Positions 43,230 to 54,754 of a stretch of DNA of 64,000 nt are shown piece by piece. The stretch's first letter is position 1, and every line of letters begins with the position of its first letter. Source of the DNA: Chaetoceros tenuissimus (Eukaryota; Bacillariophyta; Thalassiosirophyceae; Chaetocerotales; Chaetocerotaceae); NCBI GenBank assembly GCA_021927905.1, contig BLLK01000062.1, forward strand, positions 558,001-622,000, read 5' to 3'. Under the pieces are notes generated by a model, which searched no databases, was not told where the DNA came from, and saw nothing but the letters and a program-made list of their open reading frames with translations. Position numbers and translations under genes: made by a program.

Positions 43230-44650
43230 ACCATTACTTGCCAAAAACAGATAGATTACAAAATAACTCAAACTCCTCTTCTTCCTTCTTGTCTTTGATT
43301 GGATGGAATACAGATAACCATCCCATAATCTTTCTTCTTAAATACTCGAACGTTTGAGTAGTTGTAGCCTTAGTAAATATATCAGCTAACTGCTCTTTCG
43401 TATCAACTCTTTCAATCTTTAAGATTCCTCTGCTTACTGCTTCACGAAAATGGTGATATTTAATAGCAATGTGTTTTGTTCTAGGTGTCATCTTGGGAGA
43501 TTTTGCCAAGGTTTCTGCTCCTACGTTATCCTCAAATAAGGTACATTTTACTTGTGGAGTAAGTGGTAGAATGTTGAGAAACTGTCTAAGTTCATTGAAC
43601 ATTTCACGCATAGGTAAAAGTTCTCTGCAAGCTGTAGAGAGTGCTATGTACTCTGCTTCAGTCGTAGACAATGATATTTCCGTTTGTAACTTGCTAAACC
43701 AAATGATAGGACAACCTGCGTATAGAATAACGCATCCTGTTCTAGATCTTACTGAATTAGGATCTTGAGATTGTTCTTTGGTGTAGTTACCAGCAAAGTC
43801 TGCATCTACGAAGCATTCAAGTTCGCCGAGCTTATTTATGTCTGGTTTGAATACGATGCCTTTGTCTCTTGTTCCGAGTAAGTATCGTCCAATTCTTTTG
43901 ACTGCATTTTCGTGTATTTTCTTTGGATCTAATTGGAATCTTGCACATGTGTGAACAGCGTATTCTATATCTGGTCTTGTGTTTCTAGCAAGATAGATTA
44001 GCATACCTATTGCACTTCTATAGCTCCAAGTGTACTCCCTCTGATTTCCACCTGTGTCTGTATGTAAAGGTGGAGATGTTGCGGGAGTCTTGTGCTGTTT
44101 ACTTTCATCTTTTAAGCCAAGTAAAGCTAGAATGTTATCAATTAATCCGGTTTGGGTCATTGTGATAACTCCATTTTCATCTTTACTGATTTCGACACCA
44201 AGAAACGCAGTGACATCTCCCTCTTCTGTGAGGTCGAAACCTAGTTTCTTGAGCTTACTGATATGGTTGTCGATGATCTTGTCGTCTTTTGCAAAGAATA
44301 GAGTATCATCAACGTATACAACGCAGATGATTCCATCTTTGAGGAAAAGACATGGTTCATAATCGGATTGTCTAAATCCAAGCTTGATCAATCCTGCTTT
44401 TAATAGATTGTGCCAGTTATGGCTTGCTTGTTTAAGACCGTATAGATTCTTTTTGAGTTTTAGGACCGAATTAGGTAGATTTGGTGTGTATCCATCTGGA
44501 ATTTGCATGTATACTGAGTCTTCCTCATCTAATTCAGCCTGCGGAAATGCCTGAACGTAGTCTACGGCTTTCGTTTTCAATTCAAGTAGAACGGAAAGGA
44601 TTAGTAGAACTCTTACAGTCGTCCATGATATTACTGGAGAGTAAGTTTCT
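43230..44650 (-). other. Copia reverse transcriptase and RNase H region
   Basis: Part of the Copia element. Recognised by the Copia-type RT start (KLRLCVDGSQQ-like), a YVDD box in the middle and a Copia RNase H end with the DADFAGN and HIAIKYHHFRE motifs. Treated as a fossil part, approximate limits. Confidence 0.9.
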
Positions 44651-44899
44651 GTGTAATCAATTCCTTCTTTTTGCTGTGATCCATCTACACAAAGTCTAGA
44701 TCTGTGTCTATAGATCTCTCCTGCTGGAGTTGTTTTTTCCAAACTACTGACTTTGCTGTTTCAGTTTTCACATGAAGTGTGTGAAAATAATCGTCAAAGA
44801 TACAGTGGTATTGTGCACTTATTCTGTCCGTGTCTGGATTAAGAATAAGGAAAACGGAGTTAGAATGATTGGAAGAATGACCAAGAAAGATGCCAGTCC

Positions 44900-46160
44900 T
44901 CGTACGAGGGTCCCATCTCTTTGGTTTCTGTCCTTTTTGTATTTCTTCTTCCAGCACATAAATGGGGCAACCCCAAGTATGTAGCTGTTCAAGTGATCTA
45001 CGAGTTTCAGCTTTTGTCATCTGTGCACCAGAGAATACTTCTTCAGGACAACGGTGGTCTAGACTCTTCCTTGGTGTATGATTCCAAGTGTGAACTGCAT
45101 AGTTCACGGCGAAGGTCCATAACTCTGTGGTTATTTCACCGTTCCAATGAGTAGATGCATTGAGAAGCATTGAACGTGCATTTGCGACGATAATGCCAAT
45201 GTATCTCTCTGCCATCCCATTCTGTCCGTGAGCACCTACTCCACAGAATGTAATGTCTTGGTCACATTTTTCGATGTCTGCCATAAATTCTTTCGAACAG
45301 AAAGTTCCATTATCTGTTCTGTAGGCTTTTATGGTGACATTGTATTTTGCTGCATTCTTTTCAACTTTTGCTTTTCCTTTCAAAGTTTGTTCAGTGTTCG
45401 TCGAAGTCTGGAATTCAACCCATACCTTCTTGGATACACTGTCGACAAAAATTGTGAAGTAATTAACTTTTGTTGGATTATTTTGTCCAGAATATGTAAA
45501 TGCACGTCCATCCTGACTGCTCTCGCACTGATCGGCATGAATCAGATCTCCAGGTTTTGTGACATTTGTTGTAAGACTGCCTTTCTTGCTACGGCGAAGA
45601 CGTGCTTTTCCGAGTTTACATCCGATGCAGACTGGTTCATTTGTCATACATTTGATGAATCTTGGAAGAAGGCCTTGTCTTGATAGCTCTTTCATGTGTT
45701 CAAAATTAGCATGACCGAGTTGATTATGCCAACGTAAATACAGTGTCTCATTATCATCAAGAGTTCGTTTGTGATCTAGGATGTCTTTAGAACCTTCCTT
45801 GATGTATGAGCATCTTTCGCATTTGGAATCTGGGCATTCCATGTTGTGTGTAGGAATCTCTGGTGTTTCATCAGAGGTTTCTTCTCTTGCTTGGAGATCA
45901 GCTTTGTAATCAGGAACAGATTTCTGTGCTTTCAGGCAATGAAGAGAAGGATCCCAATTATGAAATGCTTCTGCTAAAGCGCATGCAATCGAAACTCCAG
46001 GTGCTGTATGAAGAATCGGAAGATTGTTTGCTTTCGAAATCGGGATTGTTTTGGTGTTTCCATTCCATCGAAGGTGAAATACCTTGTCATCGAATGATTG
46101 AGTACACTTGACTGTACTCTGTTTTGTAAGTTGTTGAGGTGAAAGAAGACGGATGTCCAT
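44900..46160 (-). other. Copia GAG-pre-integrase and integrase region
   Basis: Part of the Copia element. HNQLGHANFEHM and CIGCKLGK mark the zinc-binding GAG-pre-integrase domain; the integrase core follows (IHADQCE, YRTDNGTF, GMAERYIG). Approximate limits. Confidence 0.9.
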
Positions 46161-46199
46161 TTCTGGAACATAATAGCAGTTCTCTATGGTAAGAGTTAC

Positions 46200-47133
46200 T
46201 ATTTCTCCTTGATCATTCTTTATTTTGTATTGGACTGTACCAACACCAGCAATCTTTGAACACGCTCATCTCTTTCTGGAGTGATTTAGAGAGAGAGGAC
46301 CATGTGGACATGTACAATGTAAGTGAGCCTTCTTTCAATTTCTTGTTAGAAAGCCACTTGCATGTGTTCATACTGTTCATGATTGAAGAATCATTCATGA
46401 AGGAGAAGAAGTTGTAGAGCTTGCAGTTTACCTTGTTGGGATCATGGAAGGTGACAACCGCTTCCCAATGGGGAACACGCTTGCACTCAAGCTCTAGAGT
46501 TTGCAAGAACAGAAAGAGATCAGCTGCATTGGACAGCTTATCCGGATAAAATGCTTTCTTGTTCTTGGAGATACGATCGGCCTTCTTCTGGGTCGAATCA
46601 GTATCTGAAGATTTTGTGTGAGAGTGCAGAATCATCTGCGCAAGTGTGTGAACACACTTTGTCTTGTAAAGCATTGCATGAGAGGCATCGTGGTAGTCGA
46701 CTGCTTCATGAATTCTTGTGAAGAACAAGCGAACAGAGTGAGCATCGTAATAGCCGATGGCACATCCGATGCGGATCAGTCTGTGTTCGATGATCTTGGC
46801 CTTCTTTTGCCAGTCTTCCTTGGTCATGCTGCTCTTGGACTTCATGAGGTGGAAGCATGTGTCTAGCATGGTCTCTACATCAGCAGTTATGTCATGAAAC
46901 TGCTCTTCAGACAACTCCTGGTCGCAGACTGGTTTGATCCAGCTGTTAAAGGTAGCGTCGGAAGCATCAAAGATGAATGGATCGACCTGTTTTCCATTTG
47001 GAAGAGGGGACAACTGGGAACCGGTTGAGGTGGGTCTAGGTGGAGTGGTAACACCAGCACCATTGCTAGAATCAGTGTCAACGGCAGTTTCAGTCTTCTT
47101 GTCGGATCTAAGTTTGCGATCGTTGTTTGCCAT
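46200..47133 (-). other. Copia gag-like region
   Basis: Part of the Copia element. A frame of about 300 codons starting shortly inside the 5' LTR, in the position of gag; sequence similarity is not recognisable by eye beyond position and composition. Approximate limits. Confidence 0.75.
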
Positions 47134-47166
47134 TTTGTTATACTACTTGTAGTGAGGGCTCAAACC

Positions 47167-47343
47167 TGTTGAAGGGCACAGTTTAGATTGGAAAGTAGTA
47201 TTAGATTAGAATATAACTAAAGATGAGGTAGAGGAGAACAGACTTGTGTTTCAGCGACTCTGTCCAACGTTCACAAGATCAAATTGATGGTCAAGAATGA
47301 AGTAGTCATATCTTCCCCAAACATACAGGGATACCGTATGACA
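47167..47343 (-). repeat. Copia 5' LTR (177 bp)
   Basis: Same sequence as 43008-43184. Followed outside by the GGCTC target duplication and by the 5' part of LRR copy 6. Confidence 0.95.
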
Positions 47344-47725
47344 GGCTCTCCAGTATTCTCTCCGTTCCAAAAGAGAGTCTTCTTTCCTTTGTAATTCCGT
47401 ACCCCCGGTTTGAATCGACGCCACTGCTCTGTCTGAACCCTCATGTTGAATTTGAGAGCAGTACAGTATGTCTGGTGAGATAGGATACGTAATGAGATGA
47501 CGGATACTTATGATACCGGTATTAGATGCACACTAGCTACTCACATGGGATCTTTTGGATTTTGGATTCGATTTGGCCGTTTTCGAGCGGTTTCGCGGCA
47601 CAGAGAGCTTTTTTCACACCGAGAGAGAGCTCCACACACAGAGCATCTCATTTTTGAATCAAACAATCAACAACACCACTCTTCCCACAACCACCACATC
47701 AATCAATCAAACCCAACTATCAACG

Positions 47726-48990
47726 ATGCTCCTTACAGAAATATTCAATGACATTACACCAATCCCTCAAGATGATGGACCCAACCCCATCTGTCAAATA
47801 GATTACCCACAAGAATTCGACATGGCACAATCCTACCTACGAGCCATTCTCCAAAAAAAAGAATATTCTGAACGTGCACTCCAACTCACTGCCTACTGTT
47901 TACAATTCAATCCTGCAAACTATACTACATGGTGGTATCGTCGTCAATGTCTTTCTGCACTCTCTGAGGGACACTCTGAGAATGAGTATGATCACACCAG
48001 AGTTGTCAAAGATTTAATGCTCTGTTCGAAATTGGGAGGGGGTAATCCTAAAAATTATCAAATTTGGTTTCATCGACGTAATTTATTGGAATATACTTGT
48101 AAAAATTATGAGAATGGAAATGGTTATTTGATTCAGGAGGAGTTGGAATATATTGCAGAGGTTTTAAATCAAGATGCCAAGAATTATCATGTAAGTCTCT
48201 TGATTTGTATATTGTATTTGGAAAGATGGATGCTGCATTCATTCTAAATGAATGTTGATATTCTATTCTAATATTTGAAATGGAACTTTTTATATTTTTT
48301 ATTTGTGATGGTGTTTACTGACATATATATTTTTATTCTACTTTCAATCTGTCTACTATGGCACTTGCATTCTACTAACGCTGCATTCAATTCATTCCAT
48401 TCTATATTCTAAAATATCAACAATGGTACACACTGAATTACATTCATTTTATTCAAAAGGCATGGTCACATCGTCAATGGGTAATATCTACAACCAACTC
48501 CGAAACAATATATAAAAATGAATTACAATTTATAGACAAACTATTACAAAAAGACGTACGCAACAATTCTGCATGGAATCAAAGATGGTTTGTCACTCAT
48601 TGTGCTTCCAAATCACCACTTGCCATGGAAACCGCTCAACAAGAGTTGGAATATACTCTCACAAAATTAAAATTGGATGCGTATAATGAATCACCATGGA
48701 GATACTTGTTAGCCATTATCAAGGAACAATATCGATTGAATAAAAATATGGAATTTGTGAATCAAGTTTTGGAATGGATTCAAGAGGTGAAAGTGCATTT
48801 TGAAACAGAGACGAAACGTGATTGGATGACTTGTATTCATTTGGTGGCTGTTTACATTGATGTTTTGGAACTAAAGGGTGATGCAGAGTCTATGGATTTG
48901 GCGTTGGAGTATGCTGGGAAATTGGAGACTGTGTATGATCCTATTCGTAAAAAGTATTGGAAACTTCGTTCAAGTCAGCTTCGTGGATAA
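47726..48990 (+). CDS. FNTA: protein farnesyltransferase/geranylgeranyltransferase type I alpha subunit
   Basis: Exon 1 is 47726-48190 and exon 2 is 48460-48990 (phase 0; a 269-nt intron, the longest resolved here). The product is 331 aa. It is the shared alpha subunit that, with a beta subunit, attaches farnesyl or geranylgeranyl to CaaX proteins. Five PFTA repeats are visible: NYTTWWYRRQCL, NYQIWFHRRNLLE, NYHAWSHRQWVI (spanning the splice junction), NNSAWNQRWFVTH and NESPWRYLLAII. The start at 47726 (MLLTEIFND) is preferred over an upstream in-frame ATG at 47555, because the extra residues are low-complexity and look like UTR. Confidence 0.94.
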
Positions 48991-49212
48991 AGATAAGATA
49001 GGGATAGGGATAGGATGAATAGGATTGTATGTATGGTACATGGAATATATATACAATGTCGTTGTCGTCTCTTCAAGCATATTGCAAGATCTCATTAATT
49101 GATGGCATAGTATCGAATACGGAATACCAACAAGTAGTTCAGAGAAAATTGTACGAATACAAGTATTACGAGTAAAGAGTCATTTTGCAAGTATTATTAC
49201 CATAACCTGATT

Positions 49213-50229
49213 TTAATGCTTGGCCTCGTGACCATACGCTGCAAAATATTCCCTCACATCTTCGTTTGGATCACTGAGTATATGTGCCAATTCTTCTTCT
49301 GTGAGACCACGTTTCTGTAATCTATCATACTTTTCAGCCATGTTGGGACAGTGTCCTTTCCTTGTTCTATAATAATCACCAAGCTTCACCATTCCTGAAA
49401 ATTGAGTTTGTAGAATATCATTCCACTTTTGATTATATTCCATATCTAGAAACAATAATTCACAATTTTGAAACGGTTCATCATTTTTTCCAGAATGTTG
49501 AATGACACTGTAACCCCCATTGAATCGAACCTTTTTCATTTCTTCCTTGAAAGTTGTACCAAAGGCTTTGAATAATATAGGTCTCGAACCACTAATGCCG
49601 ATTTGTACAGCACCTTCATTCATGACAAAATTATGAAATCTAGCTTCCATTTCTTCATAGGAATAATTTCCATCGCATAAATCGCGTTTGTAGGATTCTG
49701 CGAAATTACTCACAACGTACAAAATTGGATCTCTTGTAGCAGTAAGAATTACACATTGGGCTTCTGCACCATTGGGAATCTCTTGTCTCGCTGCCAAAAT
49801 CGCATTGTTACCAGCCATAGCGTCGTGTGTTCGAATTACATTTCGGTCATTGATGCAATTCTTGTATCGAGAACTAACACCAAGATTCTCTGCGTCTTGA
49901 CATTGGAAAAATTCTCCATGAATAAAGTTATTGGCCAACATACCAGTTCCACTCTGTTGATGATGGTAATTTTTAGATTTATAATTATATGAAATGATTC
50001 ATGTATGATTGTGATGACTATTTACCTTTGGAGTATTAATCACTGCAACAATGAGACCTTTCTTTTCAGTATCAATCACAATGTTGCTACTGATCTGTCG
50101 GTTTCTCATTTCCATTTCGTTGTCTACCCTGAGCGGTGCATTCAAGAGAAACAAAATGATGCCAAAGGATATAAAGAATACAAGCTTATTGGCTTTTTGA
50201 GGATTCATGTTTGGAAATTGTAGGTGCAT
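49213..50229 (-). CDS. sulfotransferase-like type II membrane protein, two exons
   Basis: Exon 1 is 50229-50026 and exon 2 is 49953-49213 (phase 0; 72-nt intron); the product is 314 aa. An N-terminal membrane segment (LVFFISFGIILFLLNAPL) places the rest in the Golgi/ER lumen. The splice junction creates INTPKSGTG, the 5'-phosphosulfate loop for PAPS, which supports the join. A second motif, TRDPILYVVSNFAES (Arg142 to Ser150), fits the 3'-phosphate site. Family: sulfotransferases that use PAPS to sulfate glycans or proteins; acceptor unknown. Met8 is an alternative start. Confidence 0.78.
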
Positions 50230-52746
50230 CGTGAGTAATGGTTAGTAGTAAGGTAATTGGCATTATGAATAGAGCAAATAATGATGAATGTGTGTAAAGT
50301 CCAAATCAAATGACTGAGGAAATACCGAATGAGACTTTCGGAGAAAAGTGCAATGACCTATCTCCCCAGTTGATACGGTTAATAGACTTGTACGTGCAGT
50401 TTCTCGCGTCTCGTGTTGGTCAAACGTACGTAGTGTTCTTGAAGCTGTGATGATTACTATTATTGGCTTTTGTACCATAGTGGGACTGGGATAATAAAGA
50501 AGAAGGGGAGAAAAGGAGGAAAAAAGAAGGAGATTCCTCATTTCCAATGACCGTAGTCATTTTTTGTTCACTTTCGTTATTTGGATTACAGAATTAAAAA
50601 CACGGCCACGAAACAATAGTTTGAACTCATTCTTATGTTTAAATTGTAAGATAGATCCTAAATAAATATATTTCCTGATTTCAGTTATGTCTAGAATAGT
50701 TTTGCGGATCAATTATATTTTGTTTTCGATGCATTTATGAGAATCCAAGTATATTCAAAAGGATTAGATTATCAGGTATACTATTGCCCTTATTCAGCCA
50801 CCGATAATCGCTTAAATTCACTGTCTGCTCAAACGCCAACTGAATCAAGTCATTTTAAAAATTTGCCGAAGAGACGATAGCCATCAAAATTGGTTCGAAA
50901 CCATAGGGATGAAATTCAGCAATGCTCCGTGATGCAATTTGACTATGTATCACAAATAGGAGTGTGAACCACCTTTTCTCGCAATAAATAGTTTTCAATG
51001 GGAGTATCTTCGTCCTCCCATCCCATCGTTGAGCGCATGAGAAGATACAAACGCTTCTTTTCTGCATTTTATACGCCAATAATTTCTTCAAGTTAATGCA
51101 AAAGAAATCCTATATATTCCATTGTCCGATATACGTGGGCCTTTCTTCTATTTCTCCACAAATGCATTCTCTAGCTCATCGAATCCATTCAATTTATATG
51201 AAAGAAAGCATTCATATGTATTTACCCAAACCTACATGTTCTACATACATTCTACAGAAATTCACCAAGCAATCCCTATTCTGCAGAATTTCATCCTCAT
51301 ATATTCCATTCCTTATTATAGCAATCTAAGCCTAGCACTCCTACTATCTTGGATGCATCTTGGAGCACACAGAGAGCGAGCGAGTGAGCGACCATATTTC
51401 TTGCTTCGCAACAGTTGCTGCTATTTCGTATATTATTACGTCTCTACATCGTATACCTCGACCCTCTTTCTTACTATATCAACGGATATGATCTTGATGA
51501 AATATTTTCAACCATTGTTCAAGTATTTGAATGCAAAATAAAAGAACTATGGCGGTTGGAATCAGTGTAAAGAACATGAAATATGTGCTTCCTCTGTTTT
51601 TCTAGAATGACCGCGGAAAAATTCAAAGTTCTCTTTTGAGAGTGGAGACATACGTAGCGGTTAAATTGATTTTTAATGAATTCTCTTTTTTCCTCATAAG
51701 CTCTCTTTATTTTTAATGATTGAGCATCCTGATTGGTGGAGAGCTTTTATTTTTAATGATTTGAGATAATTTAGCTGGATTAATGAGAATGCTTGATCGT
51801 TACGTTGAATGTACACTACTAACTGATGACATCATTAAAAATGGTCCCACTATGGTACAGTAGCCCTATTATTCATTCAGCTTTTTCGTTTCTTCCCTAA
51901 TTTGCAACTAGACTTCAAGCTTATTCGAATGTACGTAAATTATTGGTTACAGATGACAAATCGAGAAACAAGACGAAGCTAGATATGATGTATAACTAGC
52001 AGTACAGGAGCCATCAGCCAAGCAGCAATGCATACTATGATACCTTACTAGTAATCATATTTCGTGGTGGTGTCATCATCATTCCTTCTTCTTCTGACGA
52101 AATAGAGATAGCTACGTAGCTAGTACCAAGCAAGAAGTGCTTCCAAGCAAAGAATCATCTCTTATCGATCCTAAAATCCTACTTCAAAATGGATCAAATC
52201 ACATACAACACGCGGGCAGCATGGTGCTTCTTGCTTTGGGAAATAGAGTACTACCTACGCGTTTGTTCGGCGTATTGACACTGGGAACAAAAACTTTTTA
52301 GCCTATGTTTGCAGGGATTGAAAGCCGACCGAAAAGGGAATGAATGGAATGTGCACCTTATACTGGGTGAAACTCGAAAGTAGCCTTGGACAAACAAATT
52401 TCATGTAAAAATGTTGAAATCGTCCCACTGCTATGATACCATTTTTCAGCAAGAATCTTTCAGAAAAAAAAGCATGTATCGCTTTTGCTTTGGATAAAAC
52501 AACACAAGTCAAGAGTGAATGAGAAAGTTGGTAGTCGTACCTAGCTATTACACTATATCAGGATATCGCTCCTACTAGACATTCGCAACAAAGAACATGA
52601 CTTGAATTCGAGAAATTATACATCAAAACATTGAATTCACCTTTCATTCCTCGCATACTCCACCAATGACTTCAATGCTATCTGCAACCAATGTTCATGT
52701 CTATCATTTCCAACAACTCAGATAGGGACTTCAAAGAGAGAATGCC
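50230..52746. other. long intergenic region
   Basis: About 2.5 kb with only low-confidence frames (for example 51122-51541). Three copies of the AT-rich word TTTTTAATGA(T/A) occur at about 51670-51760, two of them within a palindrome-like AGCTCTC...GAGAGCT arrangement. No gene or RNA recognised. Confidence 0.45.
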
Positions 52747-53013
52747 ATGGAATACAACATCAAAGTGGATCTGAAAGGAAGCAACGATGGAGTTCATTGG
52801 GAAGCTGGGAAGATTGGAAGGCATGAAACAGGTTCAAAGAGAAATAATCCTGCAGAGGACGTTTCAAGGAAAACATTTGACCTTCAACTAGTGAATGGTC
52901 AGTCGAATGAGGAAGGTTCTTCGTCAAAGAATGCTTTTACGAGAAAGAATCCTTTTTCTCTGTTTGCAAGAACGAAGTCTAATAACACTACCAAACACCA
53001 TCCCCTGAATTAG
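52747..53013 (+). CDS. possible small protein, 88 aa, unknown
   Basis: A short frame from an ATG (context GCCATGG) to TAG. Hydrophilic, rich in Asn, Lys and Ser, without signal or membrane segment. Codon choice looks like that of nearby genes, but no homologue or motif is recognised and nothing else supports it. It converges with the CCCH gene, 95 bp between stops. It could equally be a chance frame. Confidence 0.35.
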   Translation: MEYNIKVDLKGSNDGVHWEAGKIGRHETGSKRNNPAEDVSRKTFDLQLVNGQSNEEGSSSKNAFTRKNPFSLFARTKSNNTTKHHPLN

Positions 53014-53108
53014 AGTATACAGAGATATTACTTTGCAATGAAATAATTTTTTTGTTATAAATATATAATAAGTAGAGTAGTCCCCATCCCCAAAGGCAAA
53101 ATATAAAC

Positions 53109-54754
53109 CTAGACATCATCGTCACTTTGAACCTGAAATTTGTGGATCACTTCACTCCAGTGGACCTCGAAAGTTTCAAAGACACTAGTCAAATCAGGTG
53201 CAGGAATATTGATTGTATCGTCAATCACAGTAACCTTTTTTTCTGCTAAAGAATCCGAGCGATCGTAGATTCTCCCTTTACCATGTATTGGATACACAGT
53301 TTCAAACTCGGTGTCTGCAGCATCCAGATTTTCAATAAAACTTGACAGAATCCCCTGTCTATAAAGATGAAGAAAGTAGCGTTTTCCTGCACCTTTCTCG
53401 GCGTCAGATTGATCGGTCGTGGAGATATAAGGCTTATAGAAAGCTTCAACATCATGAACTTCAGTGTAATCAAAAGTAAACATAGCTCCTCGACCATCAC
53501 AAATTGGCCAAGCATTCACCGAATCTTTGTAGAAGCGCATGAGGGAATCAAACGTTTCTTCAATCGCATAAGGATGTCCCATAGCATCTTTTTTGCCGAG
53601 AATAACGTCGATTCTCCAAGCAATTGCGTCAATTATGAGTTCGTGCATCTCACGATCCTGAGAATAAACAAGAGGATAATGGCATTGTCCTTTGTTGCAC
53701 TTGGTTTCTAACAGCTTGTTGAATGCTCTAGTTCGAAAAGGAACAAACGGAGTTGACCAGCGACGATTGTTTCTTTGAGCAGTTCTTGTCATAAGTTCCA
53801 TCTTTTCTCGTTTCTTAGCACTCTCGTAAGCCATTTTCATCTTCAGGGTAGCAGGACGAAGCTCTTTATTTGCATCTAGATTGAAAAGCAGCATTGGAGG
53901 AGGAGTTTTTGAGGAACTAGAATCTCCATAGGCAGCAAATGCTACCTCGTGGACCGAGATATGGCGCTGATTACTGGGCTGATATTCAGCAAAGGGGATC
54001 TCCTTCAGCTTTAATGGAGATCTAGAATCATCCCCAGGTACAACCTCGAAAGCGCATTCACTAATCACAGAACACAATCGATCCATCAGCATATGGCTTG
54101 GATTGTACTGGTAGGGCATAAAGTAATCGGTCTTCTTTTTCATCAGATAAAGAGCAATTTCAAGTCGCAATAGTTCTGGAATAGAAGAATCAACAATAGC
54201 TGATGGAAAATTCTTTGCCATATCTTGACCAGTAACTATGGAATAGAATGACTCTGCATCTTGAAATACTCTCGCATTTCTATTGGGAAGATTCACACCA
54301 TTATTCACAATGTTTTGTTTCGCGGAGTGATTCCAGTCTACGTGAACATCTGTAGACATATTGCTACCCCTGGTTTGCTTTGGCAGCCATGCTGGTGAAG
54401 ACAATGATTTCATTCTAGGGTCGTGAATGCAATTGCACCTGTTGTTGAAAGGACTATCATGAATGAATAAGATATCAACGTCTGTGTTAGTATCGACGAC
54501 GTGAAAATGCAACAAGCAGCAGATACACAACGACATATCTAAGGTCGGAATACTTACCATGATCCTGTTGAAATTTGGTCGAAGCAGAGAGTTGTACGAA
54601 AAGCATTGATATCATCAATCAGGCCAGCATAGAATCTTTCATGAATGGTCGTCAATTGTAATTCTCTTTTGGAATGTGCAAACATGCAACGACCTCCAAG
54701 TTCGCACTCCTCGCCACTGAGCGTATATTTGCACAATTCTGTTTTGATAATCAT
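53109..54754 (-). CDS. tandem CCCH zinc-finger protein, two exons
   Basis: Exon 1 is 54754-54558 and exon 2 is 54453-53109 (phase 2; 104-nt intron), giving 513 aa. The first finger is C-x8-C-x5-C-x3-H (Cys8, Cys17, Cys23, His27). The second finger has the same spacing (Cys57, Cys66, Cys72, His76) only if the acceptor at GATAG/TCC is used; Cys66 is then split by the junction, so the motif selects the splice site. Tandem CCCH fingers of this type (TTP/ZFP36-like) bind AU-rich RNA. The remaining ~430 residues, from MKSLSSPAW to the acidic end QSDDDV, have no domain I recognise. Possible post-transcriptional regulator. Confidence 0.85.

Larger units (their letters stand above)
43008..47343 (-). 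mobile_element. Copia-type LTR retrotransposon, young
   Basis: A 4336-bp element on the minus strand. Its two 177-bp LTRs (TG...CA ends) look identical, and GGCTC is duplicated on both sides (43003-43007 and 47344-47348). Parts in transcription order: LTR; gag-like region about 46.2-47.1 kb; GAG-pre-integrase zinc finger and integrase about 44.9-46.1 kb; reverse transcriptase with YVDD box and RNase H about 43.2-44.6 kb; a purine tract; LTR. That order (integrase before reverse transcriptase) defines Copia (Pseudoviridae). The coding part is spread over three frames, so it has about two breaks or family-type shifts. Identical LTRs point to a very recent insertion. It lies inside an LRR_5 gene. 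Confidence 0.95.
42321..47444 (-). pseudogene. LRR_5 protein gene, copy 6, split by a Copia element
   Basis: The 5' part of the gene is 47444-47349 (MRVQTEQWRRFKPGVRNYKG...) and the 3' part is 43007-42321 (MWSWEAIMVLPGVEVIP onward, to MMGEIVG). Between them sits a Copia retrotransposon (43008-47343) with a 5-bp target duplication. Ignoring the insertion, the host frame is open from start to stop (260 codons), similar to copy 5 next door, so the gene was presumably intact until the insertion. The 219-codon 3' part has its own ATG but lacks the family N-terminal block. Confidence 0.9.

Noticed and set aside
47130-47170. initiator-Met tRNA primer binding site next to the Copia 5' LTR
   Set aside because: The bases just inside the LTR do not match the usual TGGTATCAGAGC; another primer may be used, but I cannot name it.
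47555-47725. upstream in-frame start for the farnesyltransferase alpha subunit
   Set aside because: The added residues are Thr/Asn-rich low complexity unlike family N-termini; the sequence looks like 5' UTR.
51122-51541. 139-codon plus-strand frame, rich in Ser, Tyr and Phe
   Set aside because: Overlaps other equally plausible short frames; composition fits AT-rich non-coding DNA; no homologue recognised.
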